From contig CAKRCL010000064.1 of NCBI GenBank assembly GCA_934307335.1, forward strand, positions 1 through 8,083: a stretch of 8,083 nt of DNA, in the 5' to 3' direction. The notes under the pieces are model-generated. The model ran no database searches. It was given only the letters and a program-made list of their open reading frames with translations, and was not told where the DNA came from. A program made the translations under genes and the position numbers. Below, piece after piece: positions 1 through 5,770 of the stretch. The first letter of the stretch is position 1. The number at the start of each line of letters is the position of its first letter. Source of the stretch: an uncultured Dorea sp. (GTDB lineage Bacteria; Bacillota; Clostridia; Lachnospirales; Lachnospiraceae).

Positions 1-32
1 TTTCTAGTTTTATCTAATAATTGTACGCCCAT
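1..32 (-). CDS. codY: CodY, N-terminal fragment (runs off the left edge)
   Basis: Reading the minus strand from the ATG at 32 down to 1 gives MGVQLLDKTRK, which matches the strongly conserved start of the CodY family (MxVQLLDKTRKIN). CodY is a cytoplasmic global repressor that responds to GTP and branched-chain amino acids and controls nitrogen metabolism, competence, sporulation and virulence genes in Firmicutes. Only about 11 codons are visible, the very beginning of the GAF-type sensor domain. The start is supported by a GGAGG ribosome binding site at 41-45 with an 8-base spacer. The position directly after topA fits known clostridial gene order. The identification rests on this short but characteristic peptide and on context. 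Confidence 0.88.
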   Translation of the reverse strand, partial: MGVQLLDKTR

Positions 33-57
33 ATGCAATTCCTCCATCTATGAGTGT

Positions 58-86
58 ATATTATCATACAATTCACGTATATTCAA
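58..86 (-). promoter_or_regulatory. Probable codY promoter
   Basis: On the minus strand, TTGAAT (81-86) and TAATAT (58-63) are separated by 17 bp. A TG dinucleotide stands one base upstream of the -10, giving an extended -10. Transcription would start near 51, about 18 bases before the codY start codon. The promoter fills most of the 63-bp gap after topA, so codY can be transcribed separately as well as by readthrough; no terminator is visible after topA. Confidence 0.5.
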
Positions 87-92
87 TAAATT
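78..92 (-). promoter_or_regulatory. Possible CodY box over the codY promoter -35
   Basis: On the minus strand the 15-mer at 92-78 (AATTTATTGAATATA) matches the CodY consensus AATTTTCWGAAAATT at 11 of 15 positions and overlaps the proposed codY -35 element. That placement would suit autorepression, which is known for CodY in some Firmicutes. The region is AT-rich, so a match of this quality can occur by chance. Confidence 0.25.
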
Positions 93-95
93 TCC

Positions 96-2177
96 TTAAT
101 TTTCTTTCTCTTTTTTCATATTCTCAGTATAGCCACATTGTTCATTACTACACAATAATTTATTTCCTTTTTCTACCATATAACTTCCGCAGTGTGGACA
201 TTTTTTATCAGAAGGCTTTTGCCATGACATAAACTCGCACTCCGGATTATTTTCGCATCCATAATAACGTCTGCCTTTTTTTGTCTTACGGATAACTACA
301 TCTTTTCCGCACATCGGACATTTTACACCTATTTTTTCCAGATATGGTTTTGTATTACGGCATTCTGGAAATCCCGGACATGCAAGGAACTTCCCATGCG
401 GACCATATTTAATGACCATATTTCTTCCGCACTCTTCACAAATTTCATCAGTCACCTCATCTTCAATTGTTACCGTTTCCAATTCTTCCTCTGCCTTTTT
501 CACAGCAGCATCCAAATCCGGGTAAAAATTCTCAATGATTGTTTTCCATCTGACTTTTCCTTCTGCAACACCATCTAACAGACTTTCCATATTAGCAGTA
601 AAACTTACATCTACAATACTCGGAAATGACTGCACCATGATATTATTAACAACCTCTCCAAGTTCAGTCATATAAAGATTTTTATTTTCCTTTGCAACAT
701 ACCTTCTATTTATAATAGTAGAAATTGTCGGAGCGTAGGTACTTGGTCGTCCGATTCCAAGCTCTTCCAAAGTCTTTACAAGCGCTGCCTCTGTATAATG
801 TGCCGGTGGCTGCGTAAAATGCTGCTTGCTGTCAAACTGTTCCAGTGAAAGTTCACTGTTTTCATCCAGCCCTTTTAAAAGCACACCTTTTTCGTCTTTT
901 TCTTCACCGGCTTCTGTATAAATCAAACGGAATCCTTCAAATGCAACCTTTGATGTCGCTACATTGAAACGATATTTTCCTGCTGCTATTTTTACTGAAG
1001 TTGTCTCATAAACTGCAGGCATCATACGGCTTGCTACAAATCGTTTCCAGATCAGCTGATACAACCGGAACTGATCTCGGGACAAGGAATCCTTTAACAT
1101 AGCCGGAGTACGGGTAACGTCTGTCGGACGGATAGCCTCATGTGCATCTTGTATTTTCTGACTTCCACCTTTTTTAACACCTTCCAAAGCCACATACTGA
1201 TTTCCATACTGCTCTCCGATATATTCGCGCACATTTGCATCTGCCTCTTCTGAAATACGTGTAGAATCTGTACGCAGATATGTGATAATACCAACAGTCC
1301 CACTTCCTTTAATATCAATTCCTTCGTAAAGCTGCTGTGCAATACGCATGGTCTTAGCAGTTGCAAAATTCAGAGCCTTTGATGCTTCCTGCTGTAAAGT
1401 ACTAGTCGTAAATGGAACCGGAGCTTTCTTCGTACGCTCCCCTTTTCTGATTTCATCCACTTGATATTTGACGCCTTCCAGATCTTTCATAATCTTTTCC
1501 AGTTGTTCTTTGGATTCAATCGTCATCTTCTCATTTTCTGTTCCATAAAACTTCGCAATCAAAGGTTTTCTCTCACCTTTTACTTTCAACTCAGCGTCCA
1601 GGCTCCAGTACTCCTCTGGAATAAATGCATCAATTTCCGCCTCACGATCAGCAATAATGCGAAGTGCCACTGACTGCACACGACCTGCACTTAACCCTCG
1701 TTTAACTTTTGCCCAAAGAAGCGGACTGATACGATATCCCACCACACGGTCAAGAATACGTCTTGCCTGCTGAGCATCTACAAGATCCATATCGATATCT
1801 CGCGGAGTCTTTAAAGATGCTTTTACAGCATTCTTTGTTATCTCGTTAAAGCTGATACGATAAACTTTTTTATCCTCCAACTTCAGTGCCTTGCTCAAAT
1901 GCCAGGATATTGCCTCTCCTTCACGGTCAGGGTCAGTTGCGAGATAAACTTTGTCTGCCTTTTTTACTTCTTTTCTGAGATTTGCTAAAATCTCACCTTT
2001 TCCACGTATTGTAATATATTTCGGTTCAAAATCATTCTCCACATCCACACCAAGCTGGCTCTTCGGAAGATCTCTGACATGTCCATTGGACGCAGCCACC
2101 ACATAATTACTTCCCAGAAATTTTTTAATTGTCTTCACCTTTGCCGGTGACTCCACTATCACGAGATATCGTGCCAT
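96..2177 (-). CDS. topA: DNA topoisomerase I (type IA)
   Basis: This 693-residue protein relaxes negatively supercoiled DNA by cutting one strand through a 5'-phosphotyrosine link. The N-terminal TOPRIM domain (about 3-112) has the catalytic Glu9 in VIVESP and the metal-binding DPDREGE motif at 82-88. The active-site tyrosine is Tyr300 in ITYLRTDS. The core also carries the DAHEAIRPT motif (344-352) and the ELGIGRPSTYA motif (472-482). The C-terminus has three four-cysteine zinc ribbons: C580/C583/C600/C606, C620/C623/C641/C647 and C660/C663/C676/C681. The length is normal for Firmicutes (about 690). The start is ATG with GGAGG at 2190-2194 and a somewhat long 12-base spacer. It lies 49 bp downstream of dprA and is probably cotranscribed with it. 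The protein is intact with no unusual residues. Confidence 0.97.
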   Translation of the reverse strand: MARYLVIVESPAKVKTIKKFLGSNYVVAASNGHVRDLPKSQLGVDVENDFEPKYITIRGKGEILANLRKEVKKADKVYLATDPDREGEAISWHLSKALKLEDKKVYRISFNEITKNAVKASLKTPRDIDMDLVDAQQARRILDRVVGYRISPLLWAKVKRGLSAGRVQSVALRIIADREAEIDAFIPEEYWSLDAELKVKGERKPLIAKFYGTENEKMTIESKEQLEKIMKDLEGVKYQVDEIRKGERTKKAPVPFTTSTLQQEASKALNFATAKTMRIAQQLYEGIDIKGSGTVGIITYLRTDSTRISEEADANVREYIGEQYGNQYVALEGVKKGGSQKIQDAHEAIRPTDVTRTPAMLKDSLSRDQFRLYQLIWKRFVASRMMPAVYETTSVKIAAGKYRFNVATSKVAFEGFRLIYTEAGEEKDEKGVLLKGLDENSELSLEQFDSKQHFTQPPAHYTEAALVKTLEELGIGRPSTYAPTISTIINRRYVAKENKNLYMTELGEVVNNIMVQSFPSIVDVSFTANMESLLDGVAEGKVRWKTIIENFYPDLDAAVKKAEEELETVTIEDEVTDEICEECGRNMVIKYGPHGKFLACPGFPECRNTKPYLEKIGVKCPMCGKDVVIRKTKKGRRYYGCENNPECEFMSWQKPSDKKCPHCGSYMVEKGNKLLCSNEQCGYTENMKKEKEN

Positions 2178-2226
2178 ATCTGTATCTTACCTCCATATTA
2201 TCTGCACCTATTTTACAGTGCATCAT

Positions 2227-3306
2227 TTATTTCAATCTGATGTAATAATTCTTTGTCATCTCCTTTATGATTCCTTCCAGCTCTAACGTTGTAAGTGCCT
2301 CCATAAGCTCTCTTGCGCCAAGCTTTGTCTGTGCCTGAATCTCACTCACGTTTCTTGGGAACAAATCGAGACAACTATACACCATATTTTCAGTTGTTTC
2401 AAGCTTTTTTTCATTTTTGAATAAATCTATAGAACTATCTGAAACTTCTATTTGCAAATCTTTTAAAAAATCTTCCGGCGAAATCAGTATCCCAGCTCCC
2501 TGTCTGATCAACTTATGACACCCCTGGCTCAGAGCACTTGTAACAGGTCCGGGAAGGGCATACACGTCTCTCCCCTGCTCCAATGCCATATCTGCTGTTA
2601 TTAATGATCCGCTCTTTTCTTTTGCCTCTATCACAAGCACAACATCAGCCAGTCCACTAATGATTCGGTTACGAAGAGGAAAATAATAAGACATCGGTGG
2701 TTCACCTGGTCTTTGCTCTGAAATGATTCCTCCTGATTTTTGAATATCCATGTACAATCCAATATTCTCTCTTGGATAGCAAACATCCACTCCACATCCA
2801 AGAACTCCATAAGTTGTACCATTTCCATTCAATGCTCCTCTATGTCCGGCACCATCAATTCCTAATGCCATACCACTGATTATCTGTACACCTGCTGCCG
2901 CCAGATGTTTTCCATACTCTAACGCCTGTCCCTCTCCATAATTACTACATCTTCTCGCTCCAATAATTGCCACAGAAGGTCTTTTTTCATCCGGAAGTGT
3001 ACCTTTCACATAAAGTGCATATGGTGCATCTGCCAACTCACGTAATTTTTTCGGATAACTTTCCGAATCGTAAAGTATCAACTGAATCCCTTTTTCTTTC
3101 ATATTCTGGTATTCTTCTTCTAGATTCTTCATTTTTTGAGCTTCTTTAATACATTCGATATCCTTTTCAGTCAGAAAATTCTTCATTTTTAACTGTGTTT
3201 CTTCTATATAATATATCTTTTTTCCACAGCCATATGCTTCTCTCAATTTTTTCTTTTTCCTGTCAGAAATATTTTTAATACACGCAAACCAATACTCATA
3301 AACCAA
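2227..3306 (-). CDS. dprA: DNA processing protein DprA/Smf
   Basis: DprA binds single-stranded DNA entering the cell during transformation and loads RecA on it; the gene is also widespread in bacteria not known to be competent. The 359-residue product has an N-terminal helical region (about 1-65), a Rossmann-like DprA domain (about 75-280) and a C-terminal winged-helix domain (about 305-355). Family motifs are IIGARR (114-119), SGMALGID (144-151), GCGVDVCYP (170-178), FPLRNRIISGL (209-219), SGSLITA (232-238) and ALPGP (250-254). The start codon is TTG (complement of 3304-3306). It is chosen because a strong GGAGG at 3316-3320 lies 9 bases upstream and the resulting VYEYWFACIKNI matches the usual DprA beginning. 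It starts only 6 bp after the comM stop, so its ribosome binding site lies across the end of comM and translation is probably coupled. Confidence 0.95.
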   Translation of the reverse strand: MVYEYWFACIKNISDRKKKKLREAYGCGKKIYYIEETQLKMKNFLTEKDIECIKEAQKMKNLEEEYQNMKEKGIQLILYDSESYPKKLRELADAPYALYVKGTLPDEKRPSVAIIGARRCSNYGEGQALEYGKHLAAAGVQIISGMALGIDGAGHRGALNGNGTTYGVLGCGVDVCYPRENIGLYMDIQKSGGIISEQRPGEPPMSYYFPLRNRIISGLADVVLVIEAKEKSGSLITADMALEQGRDVYALPGPVTSALSQGCHKLIRQGAGILISPEDFLKDLQIEVSDSSIDLFKNEKKLETTENMVYSCLDLFPRNVSEIQAQTKLGARELMEALTTLELEGIIKEMTKNYYIRLK

Positions 3307-3312
3307 TATCGC

Positions 3313-4851
3313 CTACCTCCCCCAATATTTTTTATCCATCATTCGATAACCCAATGCCTCTTTCAAATGACTACATTCAATCTGTGTTTTCCCATCCAGA
3401 TCCGCAATCGTTCTGGCAACCTTTAATACTTTATGATAAGTTCTTGCTGTTAATCCAAGAGTTGAAAATGCTTGCTTCATCAGTTTCTCTTCTTTTTCTC
3501 CGATTCTGCAATATTCTTCCAGCTGACTTACTTCTATTCCAGAATTCGTATATATCTTTGTTCCTTTATATCTCTCCTGCTGGATGTTTCTTGCTTTACA
3601 GACCCTTTCACGTATATCAGTGGATGTTTCTTCATTTCCTGATGCACAAAGATCCTTATATTCTATCCTTGAAGCCTCTACGCACAAATCCATCCGATCC
3701 AAAAACGGCTGACTGACATGTCCCAGATAGTTTTGGATCTGTGCTTTTGTACAATTGCATTTGTTCAAATCCGGATAATTTCCACATGGACACGGATTCA
3801 TGGCTGCAATCAACATAAAATCTGCCGGAAATTCATAGCATCCACTATTTCTGCACAGTCTGATCTTATGTTCCTCCAAAGGCTGTCTTAGCACTTCCAG
3901 CACTGATTTTCTAAACTCTGCCAGCTCATCTAAAAACAAAACACCTCCATGTGAAAGGCTAATTTCTCCGGGTCTCGGAATAACACCTCCACCAATAAGT
4001 GCTGCTCTCGTTGCCGTATGATGCACACTTCGAAACGGCCTTCTAGTAATCAATGGATGTTCTTTGTCAACCAGGCCTGAAACACTATATATTTTCGTTA
4101 CTTCCATACTTTCTTCCATCTGCATGGGTGGTAAAATCGTTGGGATCCTTTTTGCGATCATCGTTTTTCCACTCCCCGGAGGTCCGATCATCAGTAGATT
4201 ATGACCTCCCGCCACTGCAATTTCAGCTGCTCGTTTCACCATAGTCTGTCCACAAATATCACTATAATCCACCCCATACTCTACAATCGGTCTCCATATT
4301 TCTTCATTATTATGATTTTCATCTTTGATTTCTTTTTCCTTTTGATTCAAAAAGCTGCATATCTGTTCTAGCGTCTCTGCTCCCAGTATGCGAATTCCAG
4401 GCACAAGACACCCTTCTCGTACATTCTCCTCAGGCAAGATACAAGTATGAAATCCCTGTTCCTTCGCTTCGAGAACAATTGGCAGCACACCGGAGACCTC
4501 CCGCACTCTGCCATCCAAACTTAATTCCCCCACAACAAGAATATTTGCAAGCTCTCCTTGAGGCAATTCTCCTACTGCCTCCAACACAGACAATGCAATC
4601 GGAAGATCATAAGATGACCCTCTTTTTTTCAACGTTGCCGGAGACAGATTCACAACTATCTTTTTAGGCGGAAGTACAAAACCACTATTACGGATTGCCG
4701 TTCGAACACGTTCCGCCGCTTCCTTGACCTCCGACGACAAATACCCTACCATGTGAAACATCGGAAGACCATTACTGACATCTGCTTCTGCACGAATAAC
4801 TTCTACATGAAGTCCATGAATACAGGCAGATGCAATAGAACTAAATGCCAT
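3313..4851 (-). CDS. comM: ComM/YifB family Mg-chelatase-like AAA+ ATPase
   Basis: In Gram-negative bacteria ComM is a hexameric helicase that drives branch migration during integration of transforming DNA; the Firmicute role is less studied. The 512-residue protein has an N-terminal Lon-protease-like fold (about 1-165, with VNLSPA and SSYDLPIA). A Mg-chelatase-type AAA+ core follows, with Walker A GPPGSGKT (223-230) and Walker B VLFLDE (304-309). Next comes a four-cysteine cluster (C354, C356, C365, C367) typical of the family, then a C-terminal helical domain. I chose the ATG at 4851 over an in-frame GTG at 4857. GAGG at 4859-4862 is 7 bases from the ATG but only 1 base from the GTG, and MAFSSIAS is the usual family beginning. 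It is the first gene of the minus-strand cluster, 6 bp before dprA, which supports a shared role in DNA uptake or recombination. Confidence 0.93.
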   Translation of the reverse strand: MAFSSIASACIHGLHVEVIRAEADVSNGLPMFHMVGYLSSEVKEAAERVRTAIRNSGFVLPPKKIVVNLSPATLKKRGSSYDLPIALSVLEAVGELPQGELANILVVGELSLDGRVREVSGVLPIVLEAKEQGFHTCILPEENVREGCLVPGIRILGAETLEQICSFLNQKEKEIKDENHNNEEIWRPIVEYGVDYSDICGQTMVKRAAEIAVAGGHNLLMIGPPGSGKTMIAKRIPTILPPMQMEESMEVTKIYSVSGLVDKEHPLITRRPFRSVHHTATRAALIGGGVIPRPGEISLSHGGVLFLDELAEFRKSVLEVLRQPLEEHKIRLCRNSGCYEFPADFMLIAAMNPCPCGNYPDLNKCNCTKAQIQNYLGHVSQPFLDRMDLCVEASRIEYKDLCASGNEETSTDIRERVCKARNIQQERYKGTKIYTNSGIEVSQLEEYCRIGEKEEKLMKQAFSTLGLTARTYHKVLKVARTIADLDGKTQIECSHLKEALGYRMMDKKYWGR

Positions 4852-4858
4852 TGACACA

Positions 4859-4862
4859 CCTC
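4859..4862 (-). promoter_or_regulatory. Ribosome binding site that decides the comM start
   Basis: GAGG on the minus strand lies 7 bases from the ATG at 4851 and only 1 base from the upstream in-frame GTG at 4857. This favours the ATG and shortens the longest open frame by two codons. Confidence 0.75.
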
Positions 4863-4874
4863 ATTTCTACTGTT

Positions 4875-4900
4875 TTGACTGTTCTATACATAGCAGTCAA
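4875..4900. promoter_or_regulatory. 26-bp dyad between comM and sigK, candidate operator
   Basis: TTGACTG at 4875-4881 is mirrored perfectly by CAGTCAA at 4894-4900 around a 12-bp centre that itself contains CTAT...ATAG. Ten of the 13 position pairs are complementary. No U-run follows on either strand, so an intrinsic terminator is unlikely. It lies 12 bp upstream of the comM ribosome binding site. It could be the DNA site of a dimeric regulator acting on comM, sigK or both, or a hairpin in the comM leader RNA (7 bp plus a 3-4 bp upper stem). I do not recognise it as the site of a named regulator. Confidence 0.55.
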
Positions 4901-4927
4901 TATTAAATTCTAAAATCATCATGTAAC
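4898..4927 (+). promoter_or_regulatory. Weak candidate SigE-type promoter for sigK
   Basis: Clostridial and Bacillus sigK genes are transcribed in the mother cell by SigE (and SigK), whose promoters resemble KMATATT-N14-CATACAHT. Here CAATATT (4898-4904) matches six of seven -35 positions. CATGTAAC (4920-4927) matches about five of eight -10 positions, with a 15-bp spacer. The leader would be about 160 bases and would begin near the structured element. The -10 is poor, so this is only a suggestion. Confidence 0.2.
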
Positions 4928-4929
4928 AA

Positions 4930-4998
4930 CCGTTGGATTCTGTGGCGGATAGCGCCCGATACAACAGATCTCTTGCAGACGGAAGAACTCCCTATCTG
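4930..4998. other. Structured intergenic element (candidate leader RNA or small RNA)
   Basis: This block is richer in GC than its surroundings. Helices visible on the plus strand are GGCG 4944-4947 with CGCC 4953-4956 (five-base loop GATAG), then CTGT 4940-4943 with ACAG 4964-4967, extended by GAT 4936-4938 with ATC 4968-4970, and an outer CCGT 4930-4933 with ACGG 4979-4982. The loop GATAG (4948-4952) is complementary to CTATC 4992-4996, a possible pseudoknot. CAGAT 4965-4969 can instead pair with ATCTG 4994-4998, which excludes the first arrangement. The same helices form on the minus strand, where the element would lie in the comM leader downstream of the promoter at 5009-5037. I do not recognise it as a named riboswitch or small RNA family, and the strand is undecided. 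Confidence 0.4.
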
Positions 4999-5008
4999 AA
5001 GTAGAAAC

Positions 5009-5037
5009 AGTATAACATACTTTCCCATCTAGGAAAA
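5009..5037 (-). promoter_or_regulatory. Probable extended -10 promoter for comM-dprA-topA
   Basis: The minus strand carries TGTTATACT (5009-5017), an extended -10 (TGnTATACT). A weak -35, TTTTCC (5032-5037), lies 17 bp upstream. Transcription would start near 5002 and give a leader of about 150 bases, containing the structured element and the dyad, before the comM ATG. No better SigA-type promoter is apparent nearer to comM. Confidence 0.4.
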
Positions 5038-5082
5038 GCACAAATTCTCACGCTTCAACATAAACTATATCAAATCTGTCTC

Positions 5083-5086
5083 GAGG
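5083..5086 (+). promoter_or_regulatory. Ribosome binding site that decides the sigK TTG start
   Basis: GAGG lies 8 bases upstream of the TTG at 5095. The 30 in-frame codons upstream, back to the TAG stop at 5002-5004, contain no ATG, GTG or TTG. This site and start are therefore the only conventional way to begin SigK. Confidence 0.7.
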
Positions 5087-5094
5087 TACATTTC

Positions 5095-5712
5095 TTGAAA
5101 TCTTTCCCCTATCCCCTAAGTGCTTCTGAAGAAGAATATTATCTTCAAAAATATACCGAAGGCGATTTAAATGCTAAGCACATCTTAATTGAACGAAATC
5201 TTCGACTTGTAGCGCACATCGCAAAAAAATATCAGACAAATGCGGAAGAAGCAGAAGATCTTCTCTCTATTGGAACAATCGGTCTTATTAAAGCTGTAGT
5301 TACATTTAACCAAGGTAAAAATGTCCGACTCGGTACGTATGCTGCCAGATGTATTGAAAATGAAATTCTCATGTATCTTCGTTCAAAGAAAAAATCTTCC
5401 AAAGAAGTTTCTCTCTACGAACCAATCGGTACAGACCGTGAAGGAAATGAAATCAAACTTTTCGACGTAATTGAAACCGATGACCAGGATGCCCACCGCA
5501 AAATCGAAGAAAAAGATGATATTATAAAACTCTATGCACATGTTGAATCAAAATTATCTTCCCGTGAGCGACTGGTCTTAAAAATGCGCTATGGTTTATA
5601 CAATGAAGAAGAATATACACAACGTGAGATTGCAGAATTACTCGGGATCTCACGCTCTTATGTATCTAGAATTGAAAAGAGCGCTATTGAAAAGCTGCGC
5701 GGGTATTTTTAA
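5095..5712 (+). CDS. sigK: RNA polymerase sporulation sigma factor SigK, without pro-sequence
   Basis: SigK directs the last mother-cell stage of gene expression during endospore formation (coat, cortex, lysis). The 205-residue product has sigma region 2 (about 30-97, with IERNLRLVAHIAKKY, LLSIGTIGLIKAV and YAARCIENEILMYLR). The SigK-like EVSLYEPIGTDREGNEI lies at 104-120, and region 4 carries the helix-turn-helix TQREIAELLGISRSYVSRIEK (175-195). ISRSYVSRIEK and YAARCIENEI favour SigK over SigE (usually ISQSYISRLEK and YASRCIENEI). In B. subtilis SigK is made with a 20-residue hydrophobic pro-sequence removed by SpoIVFB. Here the TTG start gives MKSFPYPLS, which begins near the mature N-terminus. 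The reading frame is continuous, with no skin-type insertion. It is divergent from comM and 58 bp upstream of the two-component pair. Confidence 0.92.
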   Translation: MKSFPYPLSASEEEYYLQKYTEGDLNAKHILIERNLRLVAHIAKKYQTNAEEAEDLLSIGTIGLIKAVVTFNQGKNVRLGTYAARCIENEILMYLRSKKKSSKEVSLYEPIGTDREGNEIKLFDVIETDDQDAHRKIEEKDDIIKLYAHVESKLSSRERLVLKMRYGLYNEEEYTQREIAELLGISRSYVSRIEKSAIEKLRGYF

Positions 5713-5741
5713 TACTTGCGCCGTTTTCGCTTTTCCTGTAG

Positions 5742-5747
5742 TATAAT
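5742..5747 (+). promoter_or_regulatory. Probable promoter of the glnK-glnL operon (-10)
   Basis: A perfect TATAAT lies in the 58-bp gap after sigK, 23 bp before the kinase ATG. The -35 is weak: TTGCGC at 5716-5721 is 20 bp away, longer than optimal. Transcription would start near 5754, leaving a very short leader that contains the GGATGGGG ribosome binding region (5755-5762). No terminator is visible after sigK, so readthrough from sigK is also possible. Confidence 0.45.
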
Positions 5748-5770
5748 AGATATAGGATGGGGTATGAATT

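Noticed and set aside
2203..2222. TGCAC...GTGCA inverted repeat in the dprA-topA gap
   Set aside because: It is only a 5-bp stem with a 10-base loop and no U-run; too weak to call a terminator or operator.
3354..3716. Plus-strand open frame of 120 codons opposite comM
   Set aside because: It lies wholly antisense to the conserved comM coding sequence, has no clear ribosome binding site, and its translation is low-complexity (rich in Leu, Phe, Ser), typical of a shadow frame.
4851..4857. GTG at 4857 as the comM start
   Set aside because: The ribosome binding site would be only 1 base away. The ATG at 4851 has correct spacing and gives the family-typical MAFSS beginning.
5016..5023. CATACTTT as a SigE -10 for sigK
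   Set aside because: No ATATT-like -35 is found 13-15 bp upstream; the same bases are better explained by the minus-strand extended -10 TGTTATACT.
5005..5094. Upstream in-frame extension of sigK as a pro-sequence
   Set aside because: No ATG, GTG or TTG codon is present, no second ribosome binding site is seen, and the translated residues are not hydrophobic as in known SigK pro-sequences.
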